Below, in pieces: positions 34,601 through 46,200 of a stretch of DNA of 64,000 nucleotides. The translations under genes and the position numbers were made by a program. The stretch's first letter is position 1. The number at the start of each line of letters is the position of its first letter. Source of the DNA: Daphnia pulex (Eukaryota; Arthropoda; Branchiopoda; Diplostraca; Daphniidae); contig NC_060020.1 of assembly GCF_021134715.1 (NCBI RefSeq), positions 1,860,001-1,924,000 of the forward strand, written 5' to 3'. The notes beneath the pieces are model-generated. The model saw only the letters and a list, made by a program, of their open reading frames with translations. It was not told where the DNA came from and ran no database searches.

Positions 34601-36035
34601 CATTCGACGTGCCGAAGTTAAACCCTAGAGCCAAAGCGCTGGGCTACGTTTTCGAAGTGCTTGAGCACGCCAAAGGTCCAGCTAGGTAAGTCCATCGAGA
34701 TGTTATCGTACATATATATATACCTGTCACACTCCACCAGCACCACATAGTTGTTAAAAAAGATCATATAAGATATCTGTCGTTAATCTTATATATGGCA
34801 TCTATAGAGACTTGAATAACGCGCCATTCGTTTTTCCCATCTCCATGCTGACGGGCCAGTTTTTTGGGCCACGTTCCACGTATAACCCCCGGCCGAATAT
34901 TTATAAACAAAAAAGTGCTGCTGCGGTGCAGGAATGAACGCGGGTACTGTAGCCACAACATCAACAGCTTTGCCAAGCGGGCAAGGCGCCAATCCATTTG
35001 GTTGGACACGCGCGTGCCGTGTCGTCCACAAACTCCTGCTCCCGCGATCGTCACTTTTTTTTTCCTCCCCTCACGACATGTGTGCACAGCGGCCAAAACC
35101 AGATCGCCCTTGAGCGCTCGTGTGGAATGAGAGAAGCACTCTTGACCTTGGACTTGATTCTGTATTGTATACACAGCGGGTTTTTGAGCTGACTGCTGGA
35201 CCGTCCCAGCACTATAATATCTATATCTATCATATCAGCTGGTAAAAGCCTCGGCGGGATGACTCTAGCTGCATGGTGCTCGGTGGTGGTGATCTGTAAA
35301 AAAAATACCTGCGTTATTATACTTTATTGATTTATTATAGCAATTTAATTTAGTTGCAATCATTTCCTACATTACGCAATTGTAAAAATAGGGAGGCTCT
35401 GGTGAATGGAAAAAAGGGCCACGTTCTACAAAATTTTCTGGTAATTCGTTATACACATACGTACACTTCATGAAATAATTATGTCAAGTGCTATGCTCAT
35501 CGATTTTAGATTTGGATAGAAAAAATTAAATTTAAAGTTATTTAACGAAGTGATGGTTCAAATGATGCCGGAACTTTTTTTATTTGTTTATTGAACTGCG
35601 GGAAACCAATAAAGGTGGTAACAGACAGCGCCCTGCTCACTCCGGCCGAAAATGTGGCGCTGGTTCAATGCGTCGAACGAGAAACCCTGGCACTTGCCAA
35701 GTCCAACGGTTTCCACTGTATTTTTACCTCCAATTCGAGTCCTCTGACCCAAGTAAATCTTTCAACAAATTTCATCCGCAAACAAAATTTTTAACTAATT
35801 GATCTCACTGCGTTTTGATTTTTTTTTCAGCAAATTTGTAACGACGTTTTGGATTATCAAATTCTGGGGTAATTCACCAATTACCTTATTACTAATTTTC
35901 ATTCGTCGACATCAATTTGAATGTTTCATTTTTAGCGAGTACCAAGTGAACCAGTTCCTTGCCTTGGACGGGACGAAACCCTTTTCACATGCCCCGGACT
36001 CTCAACTAATTACAATTGGTGTTAAATATCTTTGA
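31682..36035 (+). CDS. ebony: Ebony-type N-beta-alanyl-amine synthetase, copy 1
   Basis: Thirteen exons (31682-32825, 32906-33082, 33163-33359, 33435-33524, 33618-33705, 33807-34025, 34100-34271, 34342-34461, 34545-34685, 35392-35440, 35615-35752, 35831-35868, 35936-36035) close in frame for 890 residues; insect Ebony is about 880. The NRPS-like adenylation domain has [15 protein letters not shown] (about residue 201), [39 protein letters not shown] and VNGKIDR. A carrier domain with VGGNSLNAV follows, its pantetheinylated Ser near 621. The C-terminal amine-selecting domain runs from [15 protein letters not shown] to the end. Ebony activates beta-alanine and couples it to dopamine (cuticle tanning) or histamine and other amines (nervous system). 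In the amine-selecting domain an AVALNFD-type strand reads ACGMNCD, a divergence from copy 2. Three introns here are absent from copy 2. It is 946 bases upstream of copy 2 on the same strand. Confidence 0.93.
34686..35391 (+). other. 706-base intron of ebony copy 1, locally GC-rich
   Basis: This is about ten times longer than the gene's other introns. Its middle (34840-35120) is GC-richer than typical introns here and contains a TATTTATAAA run and open frames on both strands without recognisable protein features. It may hold an intronic regulatory element or an inserted sequence. The position is exonic in copy 2. Confidence 0.5.
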
Positions 36036-36981
36036 CCTAATCAATTGGCCATCACCGAAATACTGAACTCTAGTGGAGAATCTGAAGGGAAAGAGATAAA
36101 CCATACAACGCATATAACTATATTTCTAAAATACGGTCGTACCTGCCAACGCAACCGCGGAATATCCATCTATACTTGTAGCTATCGTCATGTCTTCGCT
36201 GTCCTTAGAATATAACATCCATCGACATTTCTTGCGGCAGATGTATAAGACGAGATACCACAGAGATAATGCATCATTTGATGTCTGATCAAAGTCAATC
36301 GCGTCAAAGTGGCGCAATAACAAAAAAAACAAAACAAATATATTTGATTACTGTGTACTTAACTCACTCATAGAGACTTAAACAAATTAAAATATACAAC
36401 AGTATTATACCACTTCATCGTACTCGATGCCTTTTTTTCTTTCCGATCTCGTGAATTTAATCATTTGAACAGGATATATTTTTTTAAAAAACATGTCGGC
36501 AACCGAAAGGAAATGGAAGATTGAATAAACGTCAGTGACAAGATGAACGTCTGCCCCGAGTACATTTTCTCCGGATGCTGGATGCCCAACGATTTCAGGG
36601 AAAGGATTAATTATTTATTTCCTACTTGTAATATGTGGGAGATTGCATTAATAATGCAACCACAATCAACGCTCGCGTGTATTATTCCCGACTTTTTTAT
36701 TTTATTTTTTACATTTTTCTAGGCAAGTGACAAGTGAACAATTGCCTCACCCCAATCAGGAAGACGAAACTCAAATTACACGGTCACAACGACAGCGGCA
36801 ACAATGAGCGAAGGCGGCGCGCGCGCTTCCTTTCCCAACTCATTTTGATTCCGGTCTGGTTGTTTCATGCCTTTTTTCCGACCGTGATTTCGCCGGCGGC
36901 TAAAAGCCCCGCAACCGGTTTCCTTATTTAACGTCACTCGATTTCGCCGTAACCCGTGCCAGTCTAGTGAGAACAGGCGAG
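36036..36981. other. Spacer between the tandem ebony genes
   Basis: It holds the copy 1 3' flank (an AATAAA near 36524) and the copy 2 upstream region. No coding exon seen. Confidence 0.5.
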
Positions 36982-39900
36982 ATGGAAGGACGATCATTTC
37001 TCCGCGGAGAGAGCCATGCTATCCACGACGGCGGTGGTGAGTGCCTTTCATTAGACGAAATCTTGAACAAAGCTCTGTCGGATGACCCGCAATTGGGAGA
37101 GCGTGAAGCGCTACGGCTGCGCGACTCCGGCCTGTCAATCAGCTTCGCCCAATTGAATAGCAAAGCCAACGAGTTGGCCGCTCGACTGGCGTCGGCCGTC
37201 GCCCAACTGTCGACGCCCGTCAGTGGCGACAAGATTGTAGCCGTCAATCTCTTCCCCGATGTCGATTTGATCGTGAGTTTATTGGCGATTTTCAAAATTG
37301 GCGCCGCTTACCTGCCGCTCGACCCGACCTTTCCATCCGATCGAGTCGATCACATCCTAACAGATGCCCAGCCCGTTTTACTTGTTACGACTGGAACCAT
37401 CCTGCGAGCCACGGCCTTTGCGTCCGTCGTGGCCGATCACGACGTCTGCGTCTTTGATCTCGAAGACAAAGAGAATGAAGAGGCGTCATCCAGCATCGTT
37501 CCTTTGAAGGAGGAGACAAAGGAAAGCCCGTCATCATCCCAGCAGCCGCATGGTGGCGGCGGTAAGAATCTGGCGGCCGTGCTCTACACTTCGGGATCGA
37601 CGGGAATTCCCAAAGGCGTCCGTCTGGAACACGCCACGATCCTGCACCGACTGAGCTGGCAGTGGCGCACGTTCCCTTACGGCCCAACGGAGGTGGGCTG
37701 TTTCAAAACGGCCCTGACTTTTGTCGACTCCATCGCCGAGATCTGGGCGCCGCTATTGATCGGTCGACCCGTTGAGATCGTCTCCAAATCCGTCACTCAA
37801 GACGCCCAGCGTTTCATCGATCTCTTGGATCGATGCAAAATCACGCGGCTAGTCTTGGTGCCTTCCTTACTCAAAGCCATTCTGACCCTTTTGAAATCGG
37901 GAGACGGAGGGTGGAAGCAGGGCGGATCGCCGGAGTCCGCTTCCGGCAATCAGCAGCGCTATCCTCTTGAACATCTCAAGATGTGGGTCTGTTCAGGAGA
38001 GGTCCTCACTGGCGAGCTCCTTTTAGAGTTCTACGACTGCTTTCCGCCCGGCACCATCATATGCAATTACTACGGCAGCACAGAAGTCATGGGTGACGTC
38101 ACCTACGCGGCTTTCCGCTCACGCGAAGACGTCCTGGCCTCTTTTATTGATGACAAAATCCCCATTGGTAAGACGGCACTATTAATAACACACATATTCA
38201 ATTTAAAAATGGTAGGCTATACTCTATAGTATAAAATATTGGATTGCATAACACATCACAGGAAAGCCATTAGATAATTGCGCCATATACTTGCTGGACG
38301 CTTCGAGAGATTTGATCAAAGATGGAGAGATAGGAGAGATTTATGTGGCCGGAAGTCACTTGTGTTCGGGTTACGTCCGAAACCGGGAAATGGAACGATT
38401 CTTGAAAAATCACGTTGATGACACTCCAGGTGAGCCTATTTACAGCCCACGGCCGTTAAATATTTTTATTCTTATTTTTTTGTGTATGAAGCTTTTTCGG
38501 CTTAAATATCTATTTGATTGATTGGTATACGTATATAGGTTATGAAGTCATGTTCCGAACGGGCGATTTCGGCCGAATTCTCAACGATCAGCTTTATTAC
38601 TTTGGCCGCGCTGATTCGCAGGTGAAGATCCGAGGTCATCGCGTGGATCTAAGTGAAATCAACGCCGCCATCGAATGGAATAAGCTCGTGTCGACCTGCG
38701 TCGTCCTGAGTTACAAAGCGGGAGAGCCTGAACAAGTAAGTACCGGGTATATACGTGATGTGATGTAATTGAGTGTCAAAAAGCGGAGGCGTTATTCTTC
38801 TTCTTTCTCTATGGGTTTAAAAGGAAATTGTAGCTTTCGTCATTCCAATGGAAAAGGAAATCACTGTTGACGTCATCAAAGATCGGATGAAAGACAAGCT
38901 TCTCTCTTACATGATGCCCAAGGTAAAATTCAAGTTCCTTTTACATTTGCTGATTGTTACGTATTTATTTCATTAAAATGTCTTTTGATTGTTTAGCTGG
39001 TACTGATTGACGAGCTTCCTTTGTTAGTCAACGGCAAAGTCGACCGCCAGAAACTGATGCAATTCTACGTCGATCAGCGTCAACAACAAAACGGTAGGTC
39101 AAATGGTTCACTCGAGATTTGAACATCCTTATTATCGACTATTTAGTAACTGCTGTATCTAATAAACTCTCTGACGTATTTTTTGAAAAAAAGATTTGAC
39201 AAGTTGTTTAACTATGTGGGACGGAAACGAGTTCAGCCGCGAAGAGAGAGCCCTATTGAAAACTGTCTATTCAATCGTTGGCTCGTCATCGGGCAAAGCC
39301 ATTCAACTTTCGGACAATTTTTTCGAAATCGGGGGCAATTCACTCAACGCTGTCAATGTGGTAACCAAGCTGAAGGATCAAGGCTTTCACATAGGTAACA
39401 ACTCTTAGTTACCTCGTTACGTTATACCAACAGGCTTGATTTCTTTTTCGTCACACGTTTCATATACTATTACCTCATGACAGATTTGACCGAATTCCTT
39501 GCCGCCTCCAGACTGGAAGATTTGGTTTCTCAACTGTTGCCATCGAAGGCGGCCTGCGGATCAAAGACATCGGATCATCAGTTATCCAATCACACTGTCG
39601 AAATGCTGAGCCCGTCAGTCAAGGAAGACGTCATCAGGTATTTTATTTTATTTAGTTATTTTTTATTTCGTTTATAAATAACGACATGTCGTAATGCTTG
39701 ACGATATTAATCAGGATTATCAGTACAAGTTTCTCGGAGAAAGCCGAATTGGAACTTTTGACAGGCGTCAGTCGTCAGGATTACGAAGTTTTCATGGAGG
39801 AACTCTGGGAGCCATTAGTGGCAGCAGACTTGAGGTTGAAGTTCCATTTTAAAAAGACACCATCACCAATTGATTGATTGTTCTATGGGTGCGCACAGCT

Positions 39901-40435
39901 TTGTTATCCGGAACGGGAGCGGACAAGTAGTGGCCGTGGCCCTGAATTTCGATCTCTTTGACGAGCCTGTCGTTGAACCGAAAGTCCGGCGCTTGGCGTA
40001 CGTCTTTGAATTTCTCGAGGCGATTGAGGCTCCTGTCAGAGACAAGCACTTTGAAAAGCGGACCAACTTATTGATCCACAGCTTTATGATGGCCACGGCC
40101 GAAACCTCCAGTCCATTGGAGAACATCCAACTCATCCAGAAAACGGAGCAAGAGACCCTGGAGCTGGCGATACAGAAAGGCTTTGTCGGTGTTTTCACAA
40201 CCAACACCAACGAACTAACAAGAGTAACTCGACTTATCCATTTGAGGCAAAGTTTCGTCCCAAAATACCAACTCATTTTCCCTTTTCGATTTAGCAAATT
40301 TGCGACGACCTACTGGACTATACTGTATTGTTCGAGTGCCAAGTGAATCAACACATCGCTAGCGATGGGACCAAGCCTTTTGAACACGCTCCCGATACCC
40401 AATACTCGACAGTGACTGTCAAATATATACACTAA
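36982..40435 (+). CDS. ebony: Ebony-type N-beta-alanyl-amine synthetase, copy 2
   Basis: Ten exons (36982-38167, 38262-38429, 38539-38735, 38824-38922, 38997-39093, 39194-39394, 39484-39637, 39715-39834, 39899-40223, 40295-40435) close in frame for 895 residues, start [20 protein letters not shown]. Adenylation motifs: [18 protein letters not shown] (about residue 201), [40 protein letters not shown] and VNGKVDR. The carrier motif IGGNSLNAV puts the phosphopantetheine Ser near 632. The amine-selecting GNAT-like domain keeps [14 protein letters not shown], '[12 protein letters not shown]' and '[10 protein letters not shown]', closely matching insect Ebony, so this copy is the more conservative at the C-terminus. 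A Ser/Glu-rich insert (about residues 165-190) separates two adenylation subregions. The first eight exon boundaries match copy 1 in position and phase, proving tandem duplication. It converges with NELF-A. Confidence 0.95.
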
Positions 40436-41072
40436 ATTCTCCTTTTCTTTTTTTGTTTAAACAAACGCAAAATTATTTTAAAACAAAAACTGGAAGTCGC
40501 GTAAACCAATAGCGACCGGGACTGTTAACGATTTCAATACACATACTTCTTTTTTTTCTTAACAAAGAGTATCGCTTTTTTTATTCGCTTTGAATGATAT
40601 GAACATGTTATGCATGGATCTGTGTGTATGAGAACTACAAGAAAACTGTACTTTGAAAGAAAGAAAAAAAATGAACAATTTTCAAATGCTGAGATACTGA
40701 ACAGTATGCCGCCTCTAAGGCTTCAGCTTGGTTTGTGAGATGCGGGCGACACGGAGAGGATAAGGACTGAAAGTCAAGTCGAATCGATAGGAATGAAGAA
40801 AAACAGGGAAAGGAATAGTAATGTGCAAAACAGAACTGGAAAGAAGGGACAAGTTGAATCGACTTTGGCACCGAAATATATCAAAACAAAATAAATCCCG
40901 TGCCCCACAGTCGGAACAACGCGGTGGGTAGGGGATAGAGGGAAGGGCTTACTTTCTCATCCGCACTCATTTCTCCTCGCCTCTGTCTTGTAACATCCAT
41001 CCTGCTGCTATTTACACAGAATTTTCAAGTCCCTCTCTCTCTCTCTCTACTGCAACCAGATTCGTTTCCTAT
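40436..41072. other. Convergent 3' region between ebony copy 2 and NELF-A
   Basis: No supported exon. It contains a CT tract near 41035-41048 just beyond the NELF-A stop. Confidence 0.5.
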
Positions 41073-43221
41073 TCAGCCCGTCGCTGTGGCCATGACGGTG
41101 GCGACCGACGCCGGAGTTTCTTCCGTTTTCCTCATTTTCTTGATGCGTTTCCATTCGCCGGCTGCATAGTTCATCTGGAAATGCGTCTCGACGACCCTGG
41201 TGGTGGTGACACCGTCGGTAGCCGTCACAACCTCCTCATCCTCGCTCAACTTGATGGTGACGATGTTTCCCAGATGTGGACAAGGATTTTCTAGAAATAT
41301 CAGTAAGTAAAGAATGAACATTTCTTTTGTTTTCAAACAGCATCATTCCAATGAAAGTTACCCCGAGAGCCTGCCATGAATCCGAGGATAAGGGCTTTCT
41401 CCGGTCGTGTGACTTTGTTGGCGTTCTTGAACATTTCTTGAGCTTCTTGCATTTGCTCGCGCTATAGAAAACAAATGTTGAATTACCAAAGAATCATTCA
41501 CCATGACTGCAACGACAATTAAAACTTACAGTGAGCATGAGTGCCACACTCTTTTTGGGTGGAGCGGCCGGTTGATTGGGAGTTGCTGCCGCCACTGCGA
41601 CAGGCTGCCCAGCAGCAGCAGCTGGTTGAACCAACCGATAAACGGTGGGCACCGTAGTAGCAACAGCAGGTGTCGCAGCCGCCGTTTGAGCTGTGACAAG
41701 GCGTACCACTTGGGCAGGTGGGGCAGGAGAAGCTGGAGGTAGAGAACTGATTGAAGGAGTAGTAGGCGGACGGACGGCTACCATTCTAGGCGGCTCTTTC
41801 AACGGCGTAAGAGGTGGGATAGAAGTGGAGGCAAGTGGAGTGACAGGGGCGGCCGGGGTTGGAGGCGGGTTGCTCGGAAGAAGGCCAGCTGCATAGTCGG
41901 GCGTTGGAGTAGGTTTTTCGGGAGTTTCGGGGACACTGCCCGTCTCTGATTCTTCGCCCGAAAGCGGTTGTGCCGGATTTGTAGAGGTAGCCGTCGTTTC
42001 GGTGGCTGCTTTTTGGGCAGCTTCCAGTTCTTTACGGGGGGAAAAGAGGCAACAGCGTTAACAAGCAATTCGATAAATATAGCTGGATACGTATTACCTT
42101 GTTGTCGTTTTCTTTTCTTCGCCTGAGCAAATCCGATCGGCTGCTCATTGATGTCCAGCAATTTGATACCGCCATCTTTTCTGCCAGCTAACGTGCGAGG
42201 AGACGGACGGTTGGGACCAGCGGACGGAGAAGATCCTAGAGCACCGACACTTGTGGGCGTCGTCCCAACGCGCGAAAGTGGCGAAGCGAATCCTCCAATG
42301 TGCCGGCTAGGAATGCCTTTCAATGGTGTCGTGTCCGTCATCTTCCTTGGAATTCCTCGTGAGCGCAGTGGTACCGTAGGAGCAGGATTCTTTTTCAAGT
42401 TATTTTGGGCGTCGGTGGATTTCTGCAAAAGCTCGGCACGCAGCGCCGCTGACTTGGGTTTCCTCTTTAATGTGAAATGTTTGATGGGGTGGGACTGAAA
42501 GAGCAGAGTCAATCGCATATAATGTAACAGGTTCCATTTTGGCGCGAAACGAGATGAGCGTTACCTGCTGGCCGACAACAGTGAACAGTGCTGTTTTATT
42601 CAAATAGGGGCATTCTAAAGGAAGCATTCCAGTTTCTCCATGCTTTTTCACTGTAAGTTATGTTCAAAACCATTACGAAAAAGCCACGATGAAATGAATT
42701 TAGATTTTTGCCAAGTTACCAAGTTTTCTCAAATCATTTGCAAGATCGTTGAAGATTTTTCTTGTGTATTCATCGGTGGCAGAGCCAATTTCCATGTTGA
42801 GGGCTCCGGTGGCTGGGTATGTTTTGAGGATTTCAGCAACCATGGCTACCCACGGATCACCATCAACAACAGCCACTTCCAAAATTTCTTCCAACTCTGT
42901 CTTCCACTATACAAGTAATAAAAAACGATTACTTTTCAGAATCTACGAAGTGAAATGACAAACAAGATGGAGAAAAAGACGAAATCAAACTATATGAAGG
43001 CCACTGACCTCTTCTAAGTTCCTCCTTGAGAACTGGAAGAATGATAGTAGAAATTTGAGTTTGACTTGTGTTTGCAGCTCGACAAAGCATTCTTGAATGT
43101 TCTTCAAAACTTCGGGATTGAGTTGGGAACAAATTGAGCCGCCTGCCCAGGAATCAGTGCTGATACCAAGTTTATTATGAAGCCAAAGTGACGTATCTGA
43201 GTCTCTCACGTTGGACGCCAT
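41073..43221 (-). CDS. NELFA: NELF-A, negative elongation factor subunit A
   Basis: Seven exons (43221-43009, 42906-42720, 42650-42565, 42494-42098, 42029-41530, 41461-41362, 41290-41073) close in frame for 566 residues. The start MASNVRDSDTSLWLHNKLGI is the family start. The N-terminal HDAg-like domain carries 'FVELQTQVKLKFLLSFF' and 'DGDPWVAMVAEILKTYPATG', followed by LPLECPYLNKTAL, HFTLKRKPKSAALRAELLQK, TTPLKGIPSR and GIKLLDINE. A long Pro/Ala/Thr-rich disordered linker leads to the conserved 'REQMQEAQEMFKNANKVTRP', 'KALILGFMAGSRENPCP' and 'FQMNYAAGEWKRIKK'. NELF-A is the subunit of the NELF complex that with DSIF holds RNA polymerase II in promoter-proximal pausing. All blocks expected of an active protein are present. 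Confidence 0.96.
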
Positions 43222-46200
43222 TTTCCGCCCTGTTTTTCTTTTTTCTTCCTTTGCTTTTCTCAAACACAAGGTTTCTTACAGCGAACGGAACAGTGCCCAC
43301 AAACCAATTTCCCACTACTTGTTTACAACTTTTTCACTGTGAGCCAGAAAATGTCGATGCAGACAGCGTCACTGTGGCGTAGTTTCGGATGAGACCGAAA
43401 CTTACTTTACCACTAACGGCCGCTAGGGGCGCTGCATGCCTGCCTCTATCTTTTTCGTTGCGCAAATTTGGGCTAGTTGCCACTGATACGATTGCTTGTT
43501 AGGCCAAACTTAAAAAAAAAAAAACGTATTTTGAACGACCGATGGAAACGGTCGCGGGAAAATCAAAGATGAAAATATCACAACGATGCCATATATTGTT
43601 ATTAGTCACGTTTCTCGATGGGATGCTGTGCTGTGACTTGTGAATGGCGGTCGTAGAAAAGAAAAAAGAAAATACAAAATGGTTTTCCCCAAGCGGAATT
43701 ATCTGTCGTTGAGTACAAGCGTTTGTTTGCGTTGCGATGAATGGACTTTTTCTTTTTTTTTATTTTACCAAAACCGCGTTGTTGGGAAACGTTGCTGCTG
43801 TTCAACTCGGCTGACTAGACTACAATGATTCGTTATCGAACAACCAAATAACGGACGTGAATCACTCGTCAGGAGGTCGCTTAATCGACCTAAGTAAATG
43901 ATGTGCCATTTCTAAAGCTGTAAATATAGTTTCTTGTCGAAACTATTGTGTGTCGAGTGATCGAATGGTCCTAAAAGTACTCAACGCTCTACCATGTCGA
44001 CCGTAATTGTATAACGAATTAGTCGGAAAACAAATTAAAAATTCCATTGTTATAATCTGATCTTTCGTTGCGCGCGATCGAGTTTCTCTTTAGAACTAAC
44101 CTGCATTTTAGAATAGAAATATTTTGTTTTCTTTTAAATTTCAAACTTGACGCTGATTCCGTTTAAGACTCAGTGCAAGTATCAAACAACATGTAACGCA
44201 AACGCAACACGGATGAAGTGTATACAGTTAATCAATACAATGTCTCACTTCCAAACTCGCCAACTGATTTCAGGCGCCTTGATTCAATTAAGTACTATGT
44301 AGTACCTATCATTAAGTTCGTAACCCATAAAATCTCCCGGTGTCTCACTACTAGTTGGGTCTCGGTGCTCCGAAAGCCCGAAGTTGTGTCGGTCAATTCG
44401 CACGATTAACCCCTAATAAGGATCGTTGGTCCAATTAGGGCCCAGCAGTATTATTAGCGCAATGAAGTGCGAGCGTGTAATGCACCCAAATCCAAACCAC
44501 CTTCCGTGACTTATTTCAATACTCAACTCCAATATGTGCTCTCATCTTAAATGTATGTTACACACCCATCTCCCCTTCAACGTCACATCAGTTTTCTATA
44601 AATAAAAAGCTTATTAAAAAACAAAAAAAACGTTGAAAAACAAAGTCATCTATTTCCGACGTTCTTCCTTATATCGTCTGGTTGGGTTAGGACAGTTCCG
44701 GCTACGATAGAATCTCTTAATAGGAAATTCAGTCGCTCTGATGTCCGTGTGGTTAATTAAGTGCTGAACAAAAGGAGCCCAGCATCAGATTAAATTTAAA
44801 AAAAGACCCAAAATGGAACGACTCTGCTGGCTCAGCAGTCGAGAATCTATTATGTAATAACCGTTTTGGGGGAGACAACATTTTGACATTTGAAAAGCAC
44901 AAAAATCTGGCCTCAAAAAAATAAAAGGGCCATCGTTTAAATATAGTAAAATGAGCTTCCTCCTGTGACGTCGTCTTGTCCTAGTCGCGAGAAGTAGTGC
45001 TCCTAAATCTGAAATTCTTAAGTCCGCAAGGGGGTTATTAATCCGCCAGCAGCGATTTGATCTGTTAGGGAAATTGGCAGCGCGTTTCCAACAATCGCAA
45101 CGAATGATTGGTTATTTGACGCTCGCCGTACATCTATCGCTTCCTGTTGTAACACACAGCAACAGCATCATCATTCTCAGCAGGCGAAATGTAATGAAAT
45201 TGGTTTTATAGAGCTGTGCGTCGAGCTAGAGCCTTGAAAGTGTAGAGGCAAAATATTTCCGGGGGTTTGGGCGATGAAAAAGCTTGTTCATCCTTATTAC
45301 ATCCGTCTCAGATGTATAAAGTATGTACACACATTGTATCCGATGATAGCCCAAGTCTCAATGAGGATGTTACGTATAGCATCTATAATAGCGATGCGTC
45401 TACCACTTTTCAACGCATCCATCCAAAGGCAATATGGCACTGAGGCCGATTTGACGTCACGGATATAAGATTATGTCGGTGGGTGTGCACGGCCAACCTA
45501 AATCCATCGTCCAACAACTTATTGCTAGTGCAACTCCTGGATGAGGAAGAGGCGACTCGCTGCTGAGTCAAAAGGATATAGATATTGACTGGATATAAAA
45601 TAACAGACGGGATATAGCAAGCTGCAAACGAAACACAAACGGATTCACTGTTGTTCGCTGTTGTCGGTTGCTGTATAGCCACGGTTGGCTGTACACGCTC
45701 GTCGTTTTCGAGTGGGTTCTGACCGACGACGTAATATATCTAGCCGCGATAGCTTTTCTGTCGATATCAGCTCTAATCGACGGGGTATTATTGTGAATGA
45801 GAGGGTCGCCAGCAGCTTTCGTCCGTCGTTCATTGCGTGAAATGCGTGGGAGTATAGTCGGAGAAAGTCGATTGAAAAGGAGACGATTCCTCCGAGAGAG
45901 CCACATCACCCCATTCATTCTCTCGTTCAATTGGATTCAATCGCTCATTCCTTGGCTTTTGTATAGCATATATATATATACCACATGTAAGCGTATTTAT
46001 AGAAACATGTCAATAGGCCAGCAGCATGCAGCAAGGGCCTGTGTGACCTGGCCAGCAAGAGAGGGGGAAGGCGAGTTGGCGACAAGTTTTTCGCCAATTC
46101 TCCACTGTCATCAACGAGCACAGCCAGCGCCAAAGTCCGAAAGTGCATTAACGAGTATGCGACGCCGGTATATCTATACGAAATAATGTCCAAGGGAAAA

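Noticed and set aside
34764-35174. 136-codon minus-strand frame in the long ebony intron
   Set aside because: No recognisable protein features; probably a by-product of the GC-rich intron.
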